In this document: piece after piece, positions 43,769 through 55,275 of the stretch
Layout: each line of letters starts with the position of its first letter
Numbering within the stretch: position 1 is the stretch's first letter
Source: Dugong dugon
Lineage: Eukaryota > Chordata > Mammalia > Sirenia > Dugongidae
Assembly (NCBI GenBank): GCA_030035585.1
Contig: CM057481.1
Coordinates: 6,039,128-6,103,127, forward strand
DNA: 64,000 nt
Direction: 5' to 3'
Position numbers and translations under genes: made by a program
Notes under the pieces: generated by a model
Databases searched by the model: none
Told to the model about the DNA's origin: nothing
Seen by the model: the letters and a program-made list of their open reading frames with translations, nothing else

Positions 43769-43987
43769 CAATGGGTCTGAACCAGTAGTGATTTTTTTAA
43801 CCCCCAGAAGATGTTTGACAATGTCCGAAGACATTTTTGGCTGTACGACTAAGGTGGAGGGTGCTACTGGCATCTAGTGGGTAAAGGCCAGGGGTGCTGC
43901 TAAACATCCTCCAATACACAGGTCAGTCCCATAACAAAGAATGATGTGGTCCAAACTGTCAGTAGTGCCTAGATTGAGGAACTCTGG
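43769..43987 (+). mobile_element. MER20 hAT-Charlie MITE
   Basis: 219 bp, the consensus length of MER20. It starts CAATGGGTCTGAACC, has GACAATGTCCGAAGACATTT, GGGTGCTACTGGCATCTAGT, AGGCCAGGGGTGCTGCTAAA and CATCCTCCAATACACAGG, and ends ATTGAGGAACTCTGG. Full-length. MER20 copies have been linked to regulatory activity in endometrial cells in placental mammals; whether this copy acts is unknown. Confidence 0.9.
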
Positions 43988-44419
43988 GGTAGGCTAACTG
44001 CTGTAATGAGCAGCATGAAATCTCAGTAGCTTAACAGAAAAAAAAAAAAAAAGTTTATTTCTCACTTATTCAGAATCCATTGCACATATTTCTGAAGGTT
44101 TTGAACCTCCCATTGCCTCTCCTGGGACGTTCTCGGGTGCAATGCAGGTTCCTTCCATCATGTAGCTCTAACTTCCTCAACGAGTAGCCCCAGGGTTTTT
44201 GAGAGGGTAAGGAGCATTCGGGATGGAGTCTGAAAGATTTCTGTGGTCCCGACCAGGAAGAGGTGTTCATCCCTTCTGCTCACATTTCGGGGAGCAGAAC
44301 TCAGTCACTTGGACCCACCTAACTGCACAGGAGCTGGGGAACACGGTCTAGCTGTGTACTTGGGTGAATGCTAGTCATCTCTGCCAGAAACAGTGACGGC
44401 ATCAGCAGCAACAACATCA

Positions 44420-44600
44420 TACCAATAGCATCTGACATTTATTAAGCTCTTCCATGTCAGGCACTGTGTAAGTGCTTTGCTGCATTACCTGGTGATGTAG
44501 CTGAGGCAAGAAAAGGTTGAATACCTTGTCCAAGATCACGCAGAGGTCTATGGGGAGCCCAGAGGTGAACCCAGGTTTATCACATTCCAAAACATCTTCA
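44420..44600 (+). repeat. MIR
   Basis: CTGACATTTATTAAGCTCTT, CAGGCACTGTGTAAGTGCTT, CTTGTCCAAGATCACGCAG and AGGTGAACCCAGGTT: MIR succession. Confidence 0.75.
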
Positions 44601-44656
44601 CTAAACCACTATTCTCTATTCTAGTTGGGACAGGAATTTAATACTGCTCCTACTGA

Positions 44657-45111
44657 TGTTATGGATTGAATTGTGTCCTCCAAAAATATATGTTGAAGTC
44701 CTAACTCCTGGTACCTATGAACACGGCCTTGTTTGGAATTAGAGTTTTTGAAGATGTTGTCAGTTAGGTTAACAAGAGGTTATACTAAAGTAGGGTGGGT
44801 TCTGATGCAGGATGAATGGTGTCCTTATAAATGAGGAGAAGAGACAGACAGACACACGGAAGGAAGACAGCCACGTGAAGACGGAGACGGAGGGGCAGTG
44901 ATGCTACAGCTGCAGACCAAGGAATGCCTGGAGATATCGGAAGGTGGGAGAGACAAGAAAAGTTCTCCTATAGCCTACGGAGACAGCACGGCCCTGCTTG
45001 CACACTGAAGTCAGACTCCTAGCCTCCAGAACTGCCAGACAATACATCTCTGTCCTTATGAGCCACCCAGCTTGTGGTGCTTTATTATGGCATCCCTAGG
45101 AAGCTAACACA
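44657..45111 (+). mobile_element. MLT1-type MaLR solo LTR
   Basis: 455 bp from TGTTATGGATTGAATTGTGT to GGAAGCTAACACA. Landmarks: GTTGAAGTCCTAACTCCTGG, GGTGTCCTTATAAATGAGG, GAAGACAGCCACGTGAAGAC, CCTCCAGAACTGCCAGACAA and AGCCACCCAGCTTGTGGTGC. These are diagnostic of MaLR MLT1 LTRs. Confidence 0.9.
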
Positions 45112-46074
45112 GTGGGGCTTTATTTTTACAAAATAGACGTTCTACCCATAAATGCCATAAACACAGAATGTTGTAAGCCTCTAAAACTGCTAAAACAATC
45201 CTTCCTAAAGAGCTGTTGAAACCCTTTTTAGGGACTCTCGGTATACAGATTGCATTCCAGGTTTTCGTCTGGGTCACAAATGAATAGACAGGAAGAGAAA
45301 ATATCGTGGGTGAAAGCCGTCATGGTGCTTTTAAATCATCCCGTCGCACTTAGGCACTGCGGCCCGTGGTTATCTATACTTCAAACAACTCTTCAGTGGT
45401 TCAGAGGGACTGCTGGCCGAGGTAATGGGCACTGCTAGGAATCCTGACAGCAAACTCTAAATGGCTTCAGCGCTACAGAGTTTCAAGAAAGTGGGCCTTT
45501 CTTGAAGGGAATGGCTATTTCTGTCCTATTTGGGTAATTTATTCTCATCTGCTTCGTTTTAGTGGTGGGCCTTGTGTCACATGTAATAGTTATAATAAGG
45601 CACTCACCAAAGCTCCCTTTTAGGGGTGGAATATGCTTTGGGCTTTGTTGTCATGGAGCAAGGTAGAAGAGAGAACAGAAGCCCTCACCTGATCAAGGCC
45701 ACACGAGTAGACAAAGCAATATGAATGGCCAGAGATGTGAACAGAGTTCAGAGTTCCTTTAGAATTAAACTGCAGTTGCTTACTGGAATGCTCTAACTGA
45801 CTTCTTGGGGTCTGAAAGCTAGCCATAGAAGTGATGGTTCCGGATGCTGCCGCCTTGGTGATCAGCCTCGGCTTTGACCATGTCACCGCAAAATTCTCTA
45901 CAAGTTCTTTATTTTGCGCTGTTAAAATTGAACTTCTAATCGTATTGTTATATGCTTTTATTTTTTAAAGTAACATCAATCCTGTTCTTCTTTTCCGTCT
46001 CTTCCTCTGCTGAACACTGCTACTCCATTTGCTTGTAAGAAGGTCTGAATGGTCACACTGGTTTAGACCTTTGA
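45112..46074. other. No recognised gene
   Basis: Unique-looking sequence. Short frames only. Confidence 0.35.
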
Positions 46075-46367
46075 TTCATTATTCATTCTGAAAGTGTTTA
46101 TTGCATACACATTATGTGTCAAGCCCTGTGCTGGGCACCAGACCAGAGCAGTGAGCAAGACAAACATGGACCCACCTAACTGCAAGGAAGCTGTGTGCTC
46201 AGGTGAGCACCAGTGTTTTCTGCCACAAATGGCAATAACAATAGCAACAACATCCACGAAAATATTATCTAACATTTATTAAGCTCTTCCAGTCCAATGA
46301 TCTAGTCTGATTTATATTCTGTCTTTGGTAATGATGGCCAGAAAAACAAAGAACCCCCACAAACATT

Positions 46368-46590
46368 CATTGGGCGCTCACTTTGTGGCAAACGCCAGGC
46401 TGAAGGCTTCACATGCATTATCATTTAATCCTCGTAACCCCCTACTGGAAAGGCTATGTCATTACCCCCATTTTACAGATGAGGAAACTGAGGCTTAGTG
46501 GGGCTAAGGGATTTAGGTCAAATCACACAGCTTCCAAGAAACAAAGCTATGATACAAGTCCCAGGCTATCTGAATACTTAGCCTGTTCTC
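46368..46590 (+). repeat. MIR
   Basis: TCATTGGGCGCTCACTTTGT, ATGCATTATCATTTAATCCT, CCCATTTTACAGATGAGGAA, CTGAGGCTTAGTGGGG and AATCACACAGCTTCC: a clear MIR. An older 'GTTTATTGCATACACATTAT...GCTGGGCACC' fragment lies just upstream at 46080-46160. Confidence 0.85.
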
Positions 46591-46799
46591 TAAACTGAGT
46601 TGTAAGGATCATGGAGCATGTCGGGGAAGGACACTTATCCTCCCTTGGTGTCTAAATTGTAAAAGATACATCCCAGTCATTAAAACCGTTCTTAATACTT
46701 TTCCCATGCTTATGATTTATCATGAATCTGTTTTTCATATGTGCCTCTGAACTGTTGAAAGCTCCCGTTCCCAAGATGGCATCAGCACAATGGTAAATT

Positions 46800-47460
46800 G
46801 CCACTGGTCATTCAATAATGTATGCACATCAAGGCTTACAATATGCCAGAAACTGGGTAGAGGAGATGGGCATGGCCCTTGCCTTCATGGATCTCACCAT
46901 TTAGGAGGGTGGCAGTCATGAACCAATTAAGCACGAGTGTGATGGGCGTTACAAACCGGAAGAAAAGTGTTACGAGAAGCATATCACAGTGGGGGGACCT
47001 GGTTTGGGGATGGTGCATGGTTAGGGATGGCCTCCCTGTAAAAACAAAGTATAATCTCAGATGCCAAGTATGAGTAGGTGTTAGATGAGAGAAGAGGCAG
47101 GGTCAAGAGTGCTAAAGGCGAAGATATAAGACGTCACAGGGTCTTGAGGCCTGAGAGAGTATGGTAGGATCTACACACTGAAAGAAAATGTCAGGTTGGA
47201 GGGCCGAGAGGGAGGACGGTGGTGGGTGATGAAAGTGGTGACAGGCAGGGGTCAGATCCTGAAAGGCCCTGTGGGTCGTACTAAGGTTTGGGGGTTTTGG
47301 CACAGCAGCAGTGGCGAGCCACTAAAAACCTTGAGGCAGAGGAGGAACATATTTGGGTTTTTAAAGGGTCATTTTGACTGCAGTATGGAGAAGAGTTTAA
47401 ACTGGGAAACCCTGGAAGCGGAGAGACCAGTTAGACGTCTTGCATTAGGGTTGCTGTAAT
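46800..47460 (+). repeat. Ancient mammalian repeat (same family as 24791-25530)
   Basis: Landmarks in the same order as the 24.8 kb copy: ATATGCCAGAAACTGGGTAG, CCTTGCCTTCATGGATCTCA, GGATGGCCTCCCTGTAAAAA, GGGGTCAGATCCTGAAAGGC and TTAAAGGGTCATTTTGACTG. Confidence 0.6.
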
Positions 47461-48075
47461 TCTGGATTCCTAGATGTGGTGACTCAGCCCCGGCTTCCCC
47501 TATCTGTACCTTTTGTAATTTTGAAGACATCAAAGGCGTCACTGCTCATCCCACCTCTGTCAACTCTGAAGCCAACGCGTCTGCCTGGAATGCACTAGCA
47601 TTTTAGTTAGCAGTCTCTGACCCCTTCCCACTGCAGTGTACCTCTTCACACCCCCGCAGCCTCTGCCAGATTAAGCGTTGAGAACAGTCTCCTTTTCCTC
47701 TTAATTAAATACTTTTAGCATCATCACGACTGCAACTTAATTTCTGCTGTCTAAGCTGGGGATGATGCATCTTCCCCCTAAAATAAGAAACCTCCTTAAG
47801 TGTGCAACCTCACACGGCCTCACCTGGCTGTGTACGTGATTCTCTACTTTTCTCACCTGATTTTCTTTCTTTTGGCTTAGTTTCACCTTCGTTCTGGCTC
47901 ATTCATCTTGTCAGTCTTAAACTGGGGTTGGTTGGAGGGGGACATATGTCCTTCTGGTCTGTGGATGGGCCACTCTGCAGCACCAATAGGGATTAAACAA
48001 TAGGGGCATCATAGGAATAAAACAACGAATGTAGTTACTCTTTCCCCATGATGAATGGAGGTTGATGTTACAGTG
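47461..48075. other. No recognised gene
   Basis: Unique-looking, moderate GC. Candidate for a conservation check, but no signal seen directly. Confidence 0.35.
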
Positions 48076-48760
48076 GTGTATCAGTTAGGAATGCTTGCAA
48101 CTCTAAGTAACAGAAACCTCAAAGTAATATTGGCTTAAACCGAAAGGATATTTATTTACTTGTAAGAAGATCAGAGATAGAGGGTCCCAGAGTTAGTTTG
48201 GTAGCTTGTTAAGGTCACAGAGGATCCAGGCTGTTTCATCCTCAGGATCTCTCTAATGTAGGCTTATTGCCTCATGGTCAAAAGATGGCTGCCACAGTTC
48301 CAGGCACAAGGTTTTTACATCATTATCCAAAGCAGGAAGAAGAGGCAGATGAAAAACAAAGGTTTGTTTCTGCATGTAACTCTGGCTTTTGTGGAAGTCC
48401 AGGTCAACTTCCACTCACTCATTAGAACTGGGTCACATGCCTAATACTAAGTGCCAAAAAAATCGAACGGAACAAAAACCTAAACCCCTGCCGTCAAGTC
48501 GATTCCAACTCACAGCCACCCTATAGGACAGAGGAGAACTGCCCCATAGGGTTTCCAAGGCTGTAACCTTTACGGAAGCAGATGGCCACATCTTTCTCCT
48601 GTGAGGTGGCTGGTGGGTTTGAACCACCGACCTTTTGGTTCAGAGACGAGTGCTTCAACCTCTGCGTCAGTCATTGGCAAAAGGAAATAGCCTAGGCCAA
48701 TCATTATTCATCATTTAAGGCTGGGAAAGTTTTTGTCCATCAAAACTGGGGTTCTGTTAT
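48076..48760. repeat. Old interspersed repeat, split by a SINE
   Basis: 48085-48430 (GTAACAGAAACCTCAAAGTA, TTGGCTTAAACCGAAAGGAT, CATGGTCAAAAGATGGCTGC, ACTGGGTCACATGCCTAATA) and 48673-48760 (GGCCAATCATTATTCATC) look like one old element interrupted by the SINE. Family not identified. Confidence 0.4.
48475..48672 (-). mobile_element. AfroSINE, type A long form
   Basis: Minus-strand: GCCGTCAAGTCGATTCCAAC, GAACTGCCCCATAGGGTTTC, AACCTTTACGGAAGCAGATG, TGAACCACCGACCTTTTGG; the head end is diverged. Best intact reference in this window for the split copy at 10270-10863. Confidence 0.92.
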
Positions 48761-49029
48761 CAAAGAAGAAGCAGAACGCTTTCTGTCACATTTGGATTAA
48801 GAAATGATCATCAGAAGGCTTCTAAATTAGGACCCAAGGGGACTGTCGTAAGACCAGGGAGGAGAAATGAACGAGACAGCTGGCCCCCTACCTCCTGGGC
48901 ACAAAAGCAGTCTTGAGTAATTTCTGAACCTTTCCAGATGTCAGGAGTCACTTAGCCTTTTCTGCTCGTCCCTCATACCTGTCTGTGACATACACTGGTA
49001 ATTTTCTTCCCAAAATTCATTTTCCCTTC

Positions 49030-49537
49030 CTTCCTTCCTAACAGGAATCTGGTTTTGTTTGGAGCAGCAATGCCCACCAAGCTTAAGTACTCAGTGGCCC
49101 ACATTTCTTAACAGTTAGGAGAGACTGTGTGACCCATTTATGGCCAGGGAGATGTACGTGGAGGATACTGAGTGGAACTTCCTAGAAAGTTTTTAGAAAG
49201 GTACAGACTCAGCTGGTATCCTCCCTTGGTGCTTTGCCGCTTGCCCTTTCCCTTCTTCTCGCCTAGTCTGAGGATGCCATGACTGGAAGTGTTTCAGCCA
49301 TTTATGGCAAAGGAAATGAAAGTCCCGCCTGAGGAAGACGGAACAGTAAGGCGGAAGGAGCTGGGGACATGGATGACGCTGTGGAGCCCCGTCTCAGTGC
49401 TGGGCTGCTTACCTTCAGATGTCTTGTTACATGAAAAGAATAATCATAATAAAAGCAGATGAGAAAGCTCTCTGTGTTGAAAGCATTTTTGGTTACGTTG
49501 CGATTATGTGCAACTAAAATCAATCCTAACTGACACA
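49030..49537 (+). repeat. Old LTR-like repeat
   Basis: GTGACCCATTTATGGCCAGG, GAGATGTACGTGGAGGAT, CTTGCCCTTTCCCTTCTTCT, TGTGGAGCCCCGTCTCAGTG and CAATCCTAACTGACACA at the end. Order and ending fit an old MaLR-like LTR. Diverged. Confidence 0.45.
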
Positions 49538-49542
49538 TCTTC

Positions 49543-49950
49543 TGTCTTAGGTACCTAGTGTGCTATAACAGAAATACCCCAAGTGGGGGGCTTTAACAAA
49601 CAGAAATTTATTTCCTCACAGTTTAGGAAGCTAGAAGTCTGAATTCAGGGCACCAGCTGTAGGGGAAGCCTGTCTTTCTCTGTCAGCTCTGGGGGAAGGT
49701 CCTTGTCTCTTCTCAGCTTCTGTTCCTTGTCTCCTTGATTATCTTCATGTGGCCTGGCATCTGTATGCCTTCTTCTCTGCTTGCTTTTCTGCACTTAATC
49801 TACTCTTTCTGTATCTGAAAATGCTTTCTACACCGATATGGACTCTTAACATAACACAGAAAACCCATACCCAAACGGGATTATAACCACAAGTATGGGG
49901 GTTAGGATTTACATCACATATTTCTGAGGGGCACGATTCAGTCCATAACA
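49543..49950 (-). mobile_element. ERVL/MaLR-like LTR, internally deleted
   Basis: Third member of the family at 7049 and 21085: TGTCTTAGGTACCTAGTGTG left end, CAGTCCATAACA right end. Blocks GGAAGGTCCTTGTCTCTTCT and GGGGTTAGGATTTACATCAC are kept. About 115 bp shorter than the 21085 copy. Confidence 0.75.
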
Positions 49951-52710
49951 CCTTCCAAACCTAGAAGGATGGAACGAGAGAGTTAAGATGCACGTCAGTT
50001 TTATTAACGGCCAAGGAAAATCTTCAAAGCGTTGTATGAGAAGAGTTAGGGAAAAGGGGGAAGTGAAAAACAGTATGGCCTGACGTGATCATGAAATGTC
50101 CCAGAACTTCAAAACTTTGAGCTTCATCATTCTCTGAGTGATATCGTGTGCTCTGTGGGAATATGTGCTCCAGTGGCCGGAAGATTTGGAGGAGGCACAG
50201 CGCAAGAACTTTACATGCAGATCCCACTAGTGAATCGGAGCCTTGCTACTTCCTTCAACTGGTGTGTGGTGTTTGTTGTTATTTTTTCAGAAATGTAGAT
50301 GTGACATTGTTTTTTTGGCGTTTATGGTTTTTCACAGTAAGGTAATTAGGCACCCAGTTAAGTTTTACATCCTGTCATCTTTGCTGTGCTATTAAGGACA
50401 CTGAAGAGACAGTGGTTACCAAGTTTTGGGAAAAGTCAGATGCTTCTTTCACTATGGAGCCGCTAAATACATTGCAGGTGACCATGAATGCAAAAATAGG
50501 CCGTTATTGTTGACGATTGTGATGCAAAAAAAATAAAAAGGTACTTCTTTGTTTTTAAGACGTTTAGGTTTACTAACTAGTGGGTAAATAAACGATTAAA
50601 TGAAGAGTATCAAAACTCAGTAAATCGCTGGCACTTTATCTTAAAGGGAGACCTGCATGAAATACACCACATATGCTCCAGCACAAGGTGCGGGTTTCTT
50701 TCACCTCAAATTTATTACCCTTGGGAAGACAGGATGTTGCATCATATTTGGGTCCCTTCACAGGCTGCCTTGGGGTTCACGAGGGGCGGAAGCGGCCTGG
50801 CCCAGTGCTCCTTGTGAAGTCACCTGTCCGCATCAGTGAAAAAGGAGCAAGGAAATTGAACACGGACTCGATCAGGATTCTCGAGGTTTATGACTTCACA
50901 GTTACAAGTACTGAATGTTGTTTAAACAGACCTAAAACAGACCTTCTGAAAATTGCTTAAATAAGCAGTATGGTAGATAACATTGTGGAGATCAAAATGT
51001 TTAGCTGTAGGAGGAGGGACTTTGTTTTTTTTTTTTTTTTTTTTATAGCTGATGACATTATATACATGGGTACTTCTGACTCGAGAGACCATTTTCAGAG
51101 AAAGCATTTCCAGGGGTTCAAAGAGTGCCATGTCTGCAACCAACAGAGGAAGATGTTCTGTGGAAAACTGTTAGAGGACCCAAAAAGCGACCCTTACGAA
51201 GGTGAAGACCCTCACAGCAGAGTGTGAATAGAATGTGTGTTTTTAAGCACATAATTAAATGAGTAAAATAAAAAGTAGATTTTGAACAATTTTTACTATA
51301 TCGCTAAGTGTTTATGTGTTCAGGTTGGCTATCCTCCCTTTTAATTTATTTTTTAGTCTTCTCATTGAGAATATGGAATACTGCTTTATATTCAAGATTG
51401 CCTTATATCTGGTATTACTAACTATTCTTCCTACATCCTTCCTACATCCTTCCTTGATGTTTTACATTTTAATATAATAGAAAAAGTTTTAAACAACTAA
51501 GGAGGGTCCCAGGGTTAGTGATGGACTGACATGTGCCAGCTCATGAACATTTTTTATGGAGTTCATAAATAGACGTGTGGTTAGGAGCCAGGCTGATGAA
51601 GAACATTATTCATCTTTGGATTTGGGTTTAATATTTATGGAAATGTTTGTTTTACTTTTTTTTTTTTTTTAAGGATTTATATCAAGTCTGCTTCCCCAGA
51701 AGTTATGTGTACAGTATGTAAGATAAACTACACCATGGAAAGGTTCAGGTCTTCTGTTTTTTTAAATGAAACTTGTAAGGAGATTGCTTTGGGGATGAAT
51801 CTTTCCTCAGTATGACAGTCTGTGTATATTCTTTGTCCTTGAAATGGGCCAGTGAGGTCTAGGTGACATGATACAATTCCACAGGGCTGCTATTTTTTGT
51901 TTTTTAAGGTACAGACACTGTGACATAAAGATAAGTGGGCTTGAATAGAATGGGGTTGTGTCTTGTGTGCGTTAGACTTTTGCCCATTTCACCATACAGA
52001 ACTGGCAAAAATAAGGGAAGGGAGATCACAAACTGCCCGTTTAAATAACACAGGCTATTCTGTTAGAATAGCCTCTCCGGGAGCATATGCTTCTTAGAAA
52101 TGTGAAATGGGAGCTGGGAGTCGGACTCGTTCCTTTGAACCTCTTATAGCGTGATCGTCTTAGTGCTGAGTGTAATTCTAGTACTGACATATTCTGTTAT
52201 GCAGTTTTTACAAACACATGGCCATTAAACTGAAGCCAATGGCTTCGTCTGCTCCTCAATCAAAGAAATCGTTATCTGTTCTAATGCTAGTGGAAAACCT
52301 GTACTGGACCTCCTGAGAGACCATACTGTATTTTATTCTGCAGATAATTAAAGAGATTTCCAAGAAGAGTTTTCATTCTAAGCTCGGAATTTAAAAACTA
52401 GCCTCCTATTTAAGATGAGGCTGAGATGTTTTTGGTGCTGGGATAATGGCCTTCTTAAGAGGAAATGTAACTGGCAGTGATTTCAGGAGCATTGTGGTTT
52501 TAGGTTTGCTCCTTTCAAAGAGTAGTTCTCCTCCCTCTCTGATGGAGATTATCTGAAATGCAAATGGAAGCTTTCCATTGCCTGTGTGTATGTGTGTGTG
52601 GGAGGATAGACCTACAGGTGAGAAAGGCACCTGTTGTCTAGGTATGTGGGCACATTCACTGGGCTGTGCTCCTTGCATCATTGGGGTTTATTCCTCTCCA
52701 TTAAAAACAG
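49951..52710. other. Unique sequence; exon-like stretch at 51049-51229
   Basis: No repeat recognised over most of this stretch. A T20 tract (51025-51044) followed by ATAG and an open frame to TGA at 51227-51229 looks like a 3' splice site with a terminal exon, but may be chance. A T14 run lies at about 51658-51671. Confidence 0.35.
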
Positions 52711-52739
52711 ATATATATATATATATATTATATATATGT

Positions 52740-52770
<31 letters not shown>

Positions 52771-52791
52771 CTCATATATATATATATAATA
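52711..52791. repeat. AT-rich self-complementary array
   Basis: Alternating (AT)n runs broken by TTA, GTA and CTC. The whole tract can fold as hairpins. Likely length-polymorphic. Confidence 0.9.
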
Positions 52792-52984
52792 GTATCGAAA
52801 GTAAAAGAGTAGGATATATAAATTCTAATTACAGAAAAGTAATTTCTAACATACAGTCACCTTGTCTAAAACTTAGAAAGCCTATAATATAGCAGCTAGT
52901 GTCCTGGGTCAGCAGAGGAGACACGCTTTCTAGGGGATTTTTTTGGACCTGCTTAGGGATAGCAGGTTCCAGTGTGAGAGGAAA

Positions 52985-53685
52985 GGGTAATAATAGCTAT
53001 AATTTATTGAGGACTTACTTTGTGACAGGCACCATTCTAGGCTCTGAATAAGCAAGTGATGAACTAAGACAGACAAAGTCCATATTCTCTTAAACTTACC
53101 TTCTAGTAGGGGTATTTGGGGGAGGGAGTAAGATGGGCAACAAAGAAATAAATGAATTAAGTAATGAGATGTGATGAGAGCCACTAAGAAAATAATTCAT
53201 AAAGCAATGTCATGGAGTGACTTGGTGGGGGCGAGGAGGCTCCTTTGGATTAGGTGGTCAGGGAAGGCCTCTCTGAAGAGATGACATGTAAGCTGAGACC
53301 TGAATTTTTTAAAGATCCATGATTGAAAGATGCAGAGCCTTCCAGAGAGAAGCAAGGGTAAGTGTAAAGGCCCTAACACTGGGAGAGTAACAAAGTGCCT
53401 CTTGGTGATCAGTTGGGCCAGCACCTCATACCTCCCAGTGGAGAACACTGAAATAGCCAGGCTGACCTGGAAGGTCCTGCGTGGGGCTTTCTTCCACTCA
53501 CTAGGGCCCTCCAATGAGCAGATGCTCAAGAACTCTGGGGAAGGTGAAGCGTGAGGGGGTGCAGAAGAACGAGAGTGTAGGCAGGAACCAGAGAGAGAGA
53601 GCCAGAGACCTGGACATCAGCCTGGCTCTCAGATGCTACTGCCTGACGTGGGAGAGAAGAGAGGTCAGATTTCCCCAATTCAGAC
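52985..53685 (+). repeat. Ancient mammalian repeat (same family as 24791-25530)
   Basis: TTATTGAGGACTTACTTTGT, GACAGGCACCATTCTAGGCT, AAACTTACCTTCTAGTAGGG, GGTCAGGGAAGGCCTCTCTG, AGCTGAGACCTGAATTTTTT and AAGTGTAAAGGCCCTAACAC occur in the family order. Confidence 0.6.
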
Positions 53686-53687
53686 CA

Positions 53688-53852
53688 GTAAACCAGTTGC
53701 CGTGGAGTTGACTCCGGCTCATAGTGACCCCATGTGTATCAGAGTAGAGCTGTGCTCCACAGGGTTTTCAATAGCTGATGTTTCAGAAGTAGATCATCAT
53801 GCCTTTCTTCTGAGGCACCTCTGGGTGGACTCATAACCACCCAGGGACTCGT
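53688..53852 (-). mobile_element. AfroSINE, type B
   Basis: Minus-strand type B with a short head: GCCGTGGAGTTGACTCCGGC, GTGTATCAGAGTAGAGCTGT, TTCAGAAGTAGATCATCATG, CTTTCTTCTGAGGCACCTCT. The tRNA-like head is largely missing. Confidence 0.88.
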
Positions 53853-55045
53853 TCCCAATTTAGGAGAGAAGAATTGAAAATGAAGGCAGAAACCTTTGCT
53901 GTAGAGGACTCTGCCCTCTAGTTAACATGGCTCAATGTGATTGGTTTGGCCAGTCATATAAGGAATTGCTCCACGGAGGAATGTGCGGGATCAGGAGGAG
54001 AAAGAAGGAATGGCAGGGCTAGTACCTGCCTCCTTGCAGATATTAACCTATTTATTTTAGGTATGAGGAAGCCAAGCACATAAAGGATAACTAACTGGCC
54101 CAACAAGTAAGTGGCAGAAATAGCATTTAAAAGCACATCTGTTTGATACAAAAGTAGAGCAGATTGCTCTTTTTACAGATCAGGATCAATCACTGAATCA
54201 CTTCATTCTCGTGTCCTAAAAGAATTTACCCATTGCCCAGGATAAAACCCTCACTTGCCCTGTTGGATTGGACTCAATTAATTCCATTGTTGCATTTAGA
54301 GACTTAGCTTTACTTTTGGAATCATATTAAAAAGAAAAAAAAAAATTCCACTTAGGCAGAAGTCCCGTAAGGGATTGACAATTTTACTCTCTTTGTGTTG
54401 GGAGGTAGATGGCGGCCCATTGTTCAGCCTGTTTCCATGGAGAGAATTGACAGCAGTATAAAACAGTGTGATCATTCTAGTTGTATTCGTACATCAAGGG
54501 TCTAAAGCCTAATAGTATTCCTCCTTTAAATGAGAAAAACTTTTGCTTTTATTCTCATTCCCTCTGACTCGCTGTCTCTGTCTTTCTCTTGCTCTCTCTC
54601 ACTCTCTTGCTGAGTGTCGACTTTTTGTTCTTCCCTTACATGAAAGGTTAACATGTAAAGTCTGCTCTACTTATAATTACACATTTTGCCTGTCAGGCGA
54701 CAGTTTTGCAAGTGATGATAAAAATATTCAGTCTCCGTGGGTAACTGTAGTAAATATACTTTAAAAGGGGTGTAGTTTCTGAGAATAGAGCCTTTTAATG
54801 ATATGTCCACATTTATGACTGGTTATCTGTTCCTTTGCTTCCAAATCTTAACTCTCTGTTTGTCCTCAATTTTCAGAGATATTAAAAAATTACTTAGCCA
54901 CTGCCCAGAGTGTGAAAACACCGAACTGGGTGGTATTTGTGACTGGGGTCTAATAAATAATGATCTAATGCCTATTCTTGAGGTCCGCTTTGTGAGGCAG
55001 AGAGGTGAAGACAAATCCATTCTATCCAACATTTTAACTCATGAC
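53853..55045. other. No recognised gene; MIR scrap
   Basis: 54050-54150 has a weak MIR 3' pattern. A CT-rich stretch lies at 54570-54605. The 89-codon frame at 54803-55072 is not recognised. Confidence 0.35.
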
Positions 55046-55275
55046 AATAAAAATAATAGCTACCGAGTTTGAATGCTTACCACGTACCAGACACTGTGAA
55101 TATTTTACAAAGATTACCTCATTTCATCCTCACAACAATCTCATTAGGTAGATATTTGTATTCTCATTTTACTGTCAAGGAAATCGAAGCTCAGAAAAGT
55201 TAAATGGTTTACTCAGGGTTACACCCAAATTAAGTGCCAGAGGCTGGATTTGAACTCCGATCTGTCTGACTTTGA
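55046..55275 (+). repeat. MIR
   Basis: ATGCTTACCACGTACCAGAC, CCTCACAACAATCTCATTAG, TTTACTGTCAAGGAAATCGA, AGCTCAGAAAAGTTAAATGG and GGCTGGATTTGAACTCCG: a clear MIR. Confidence 0.85.
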
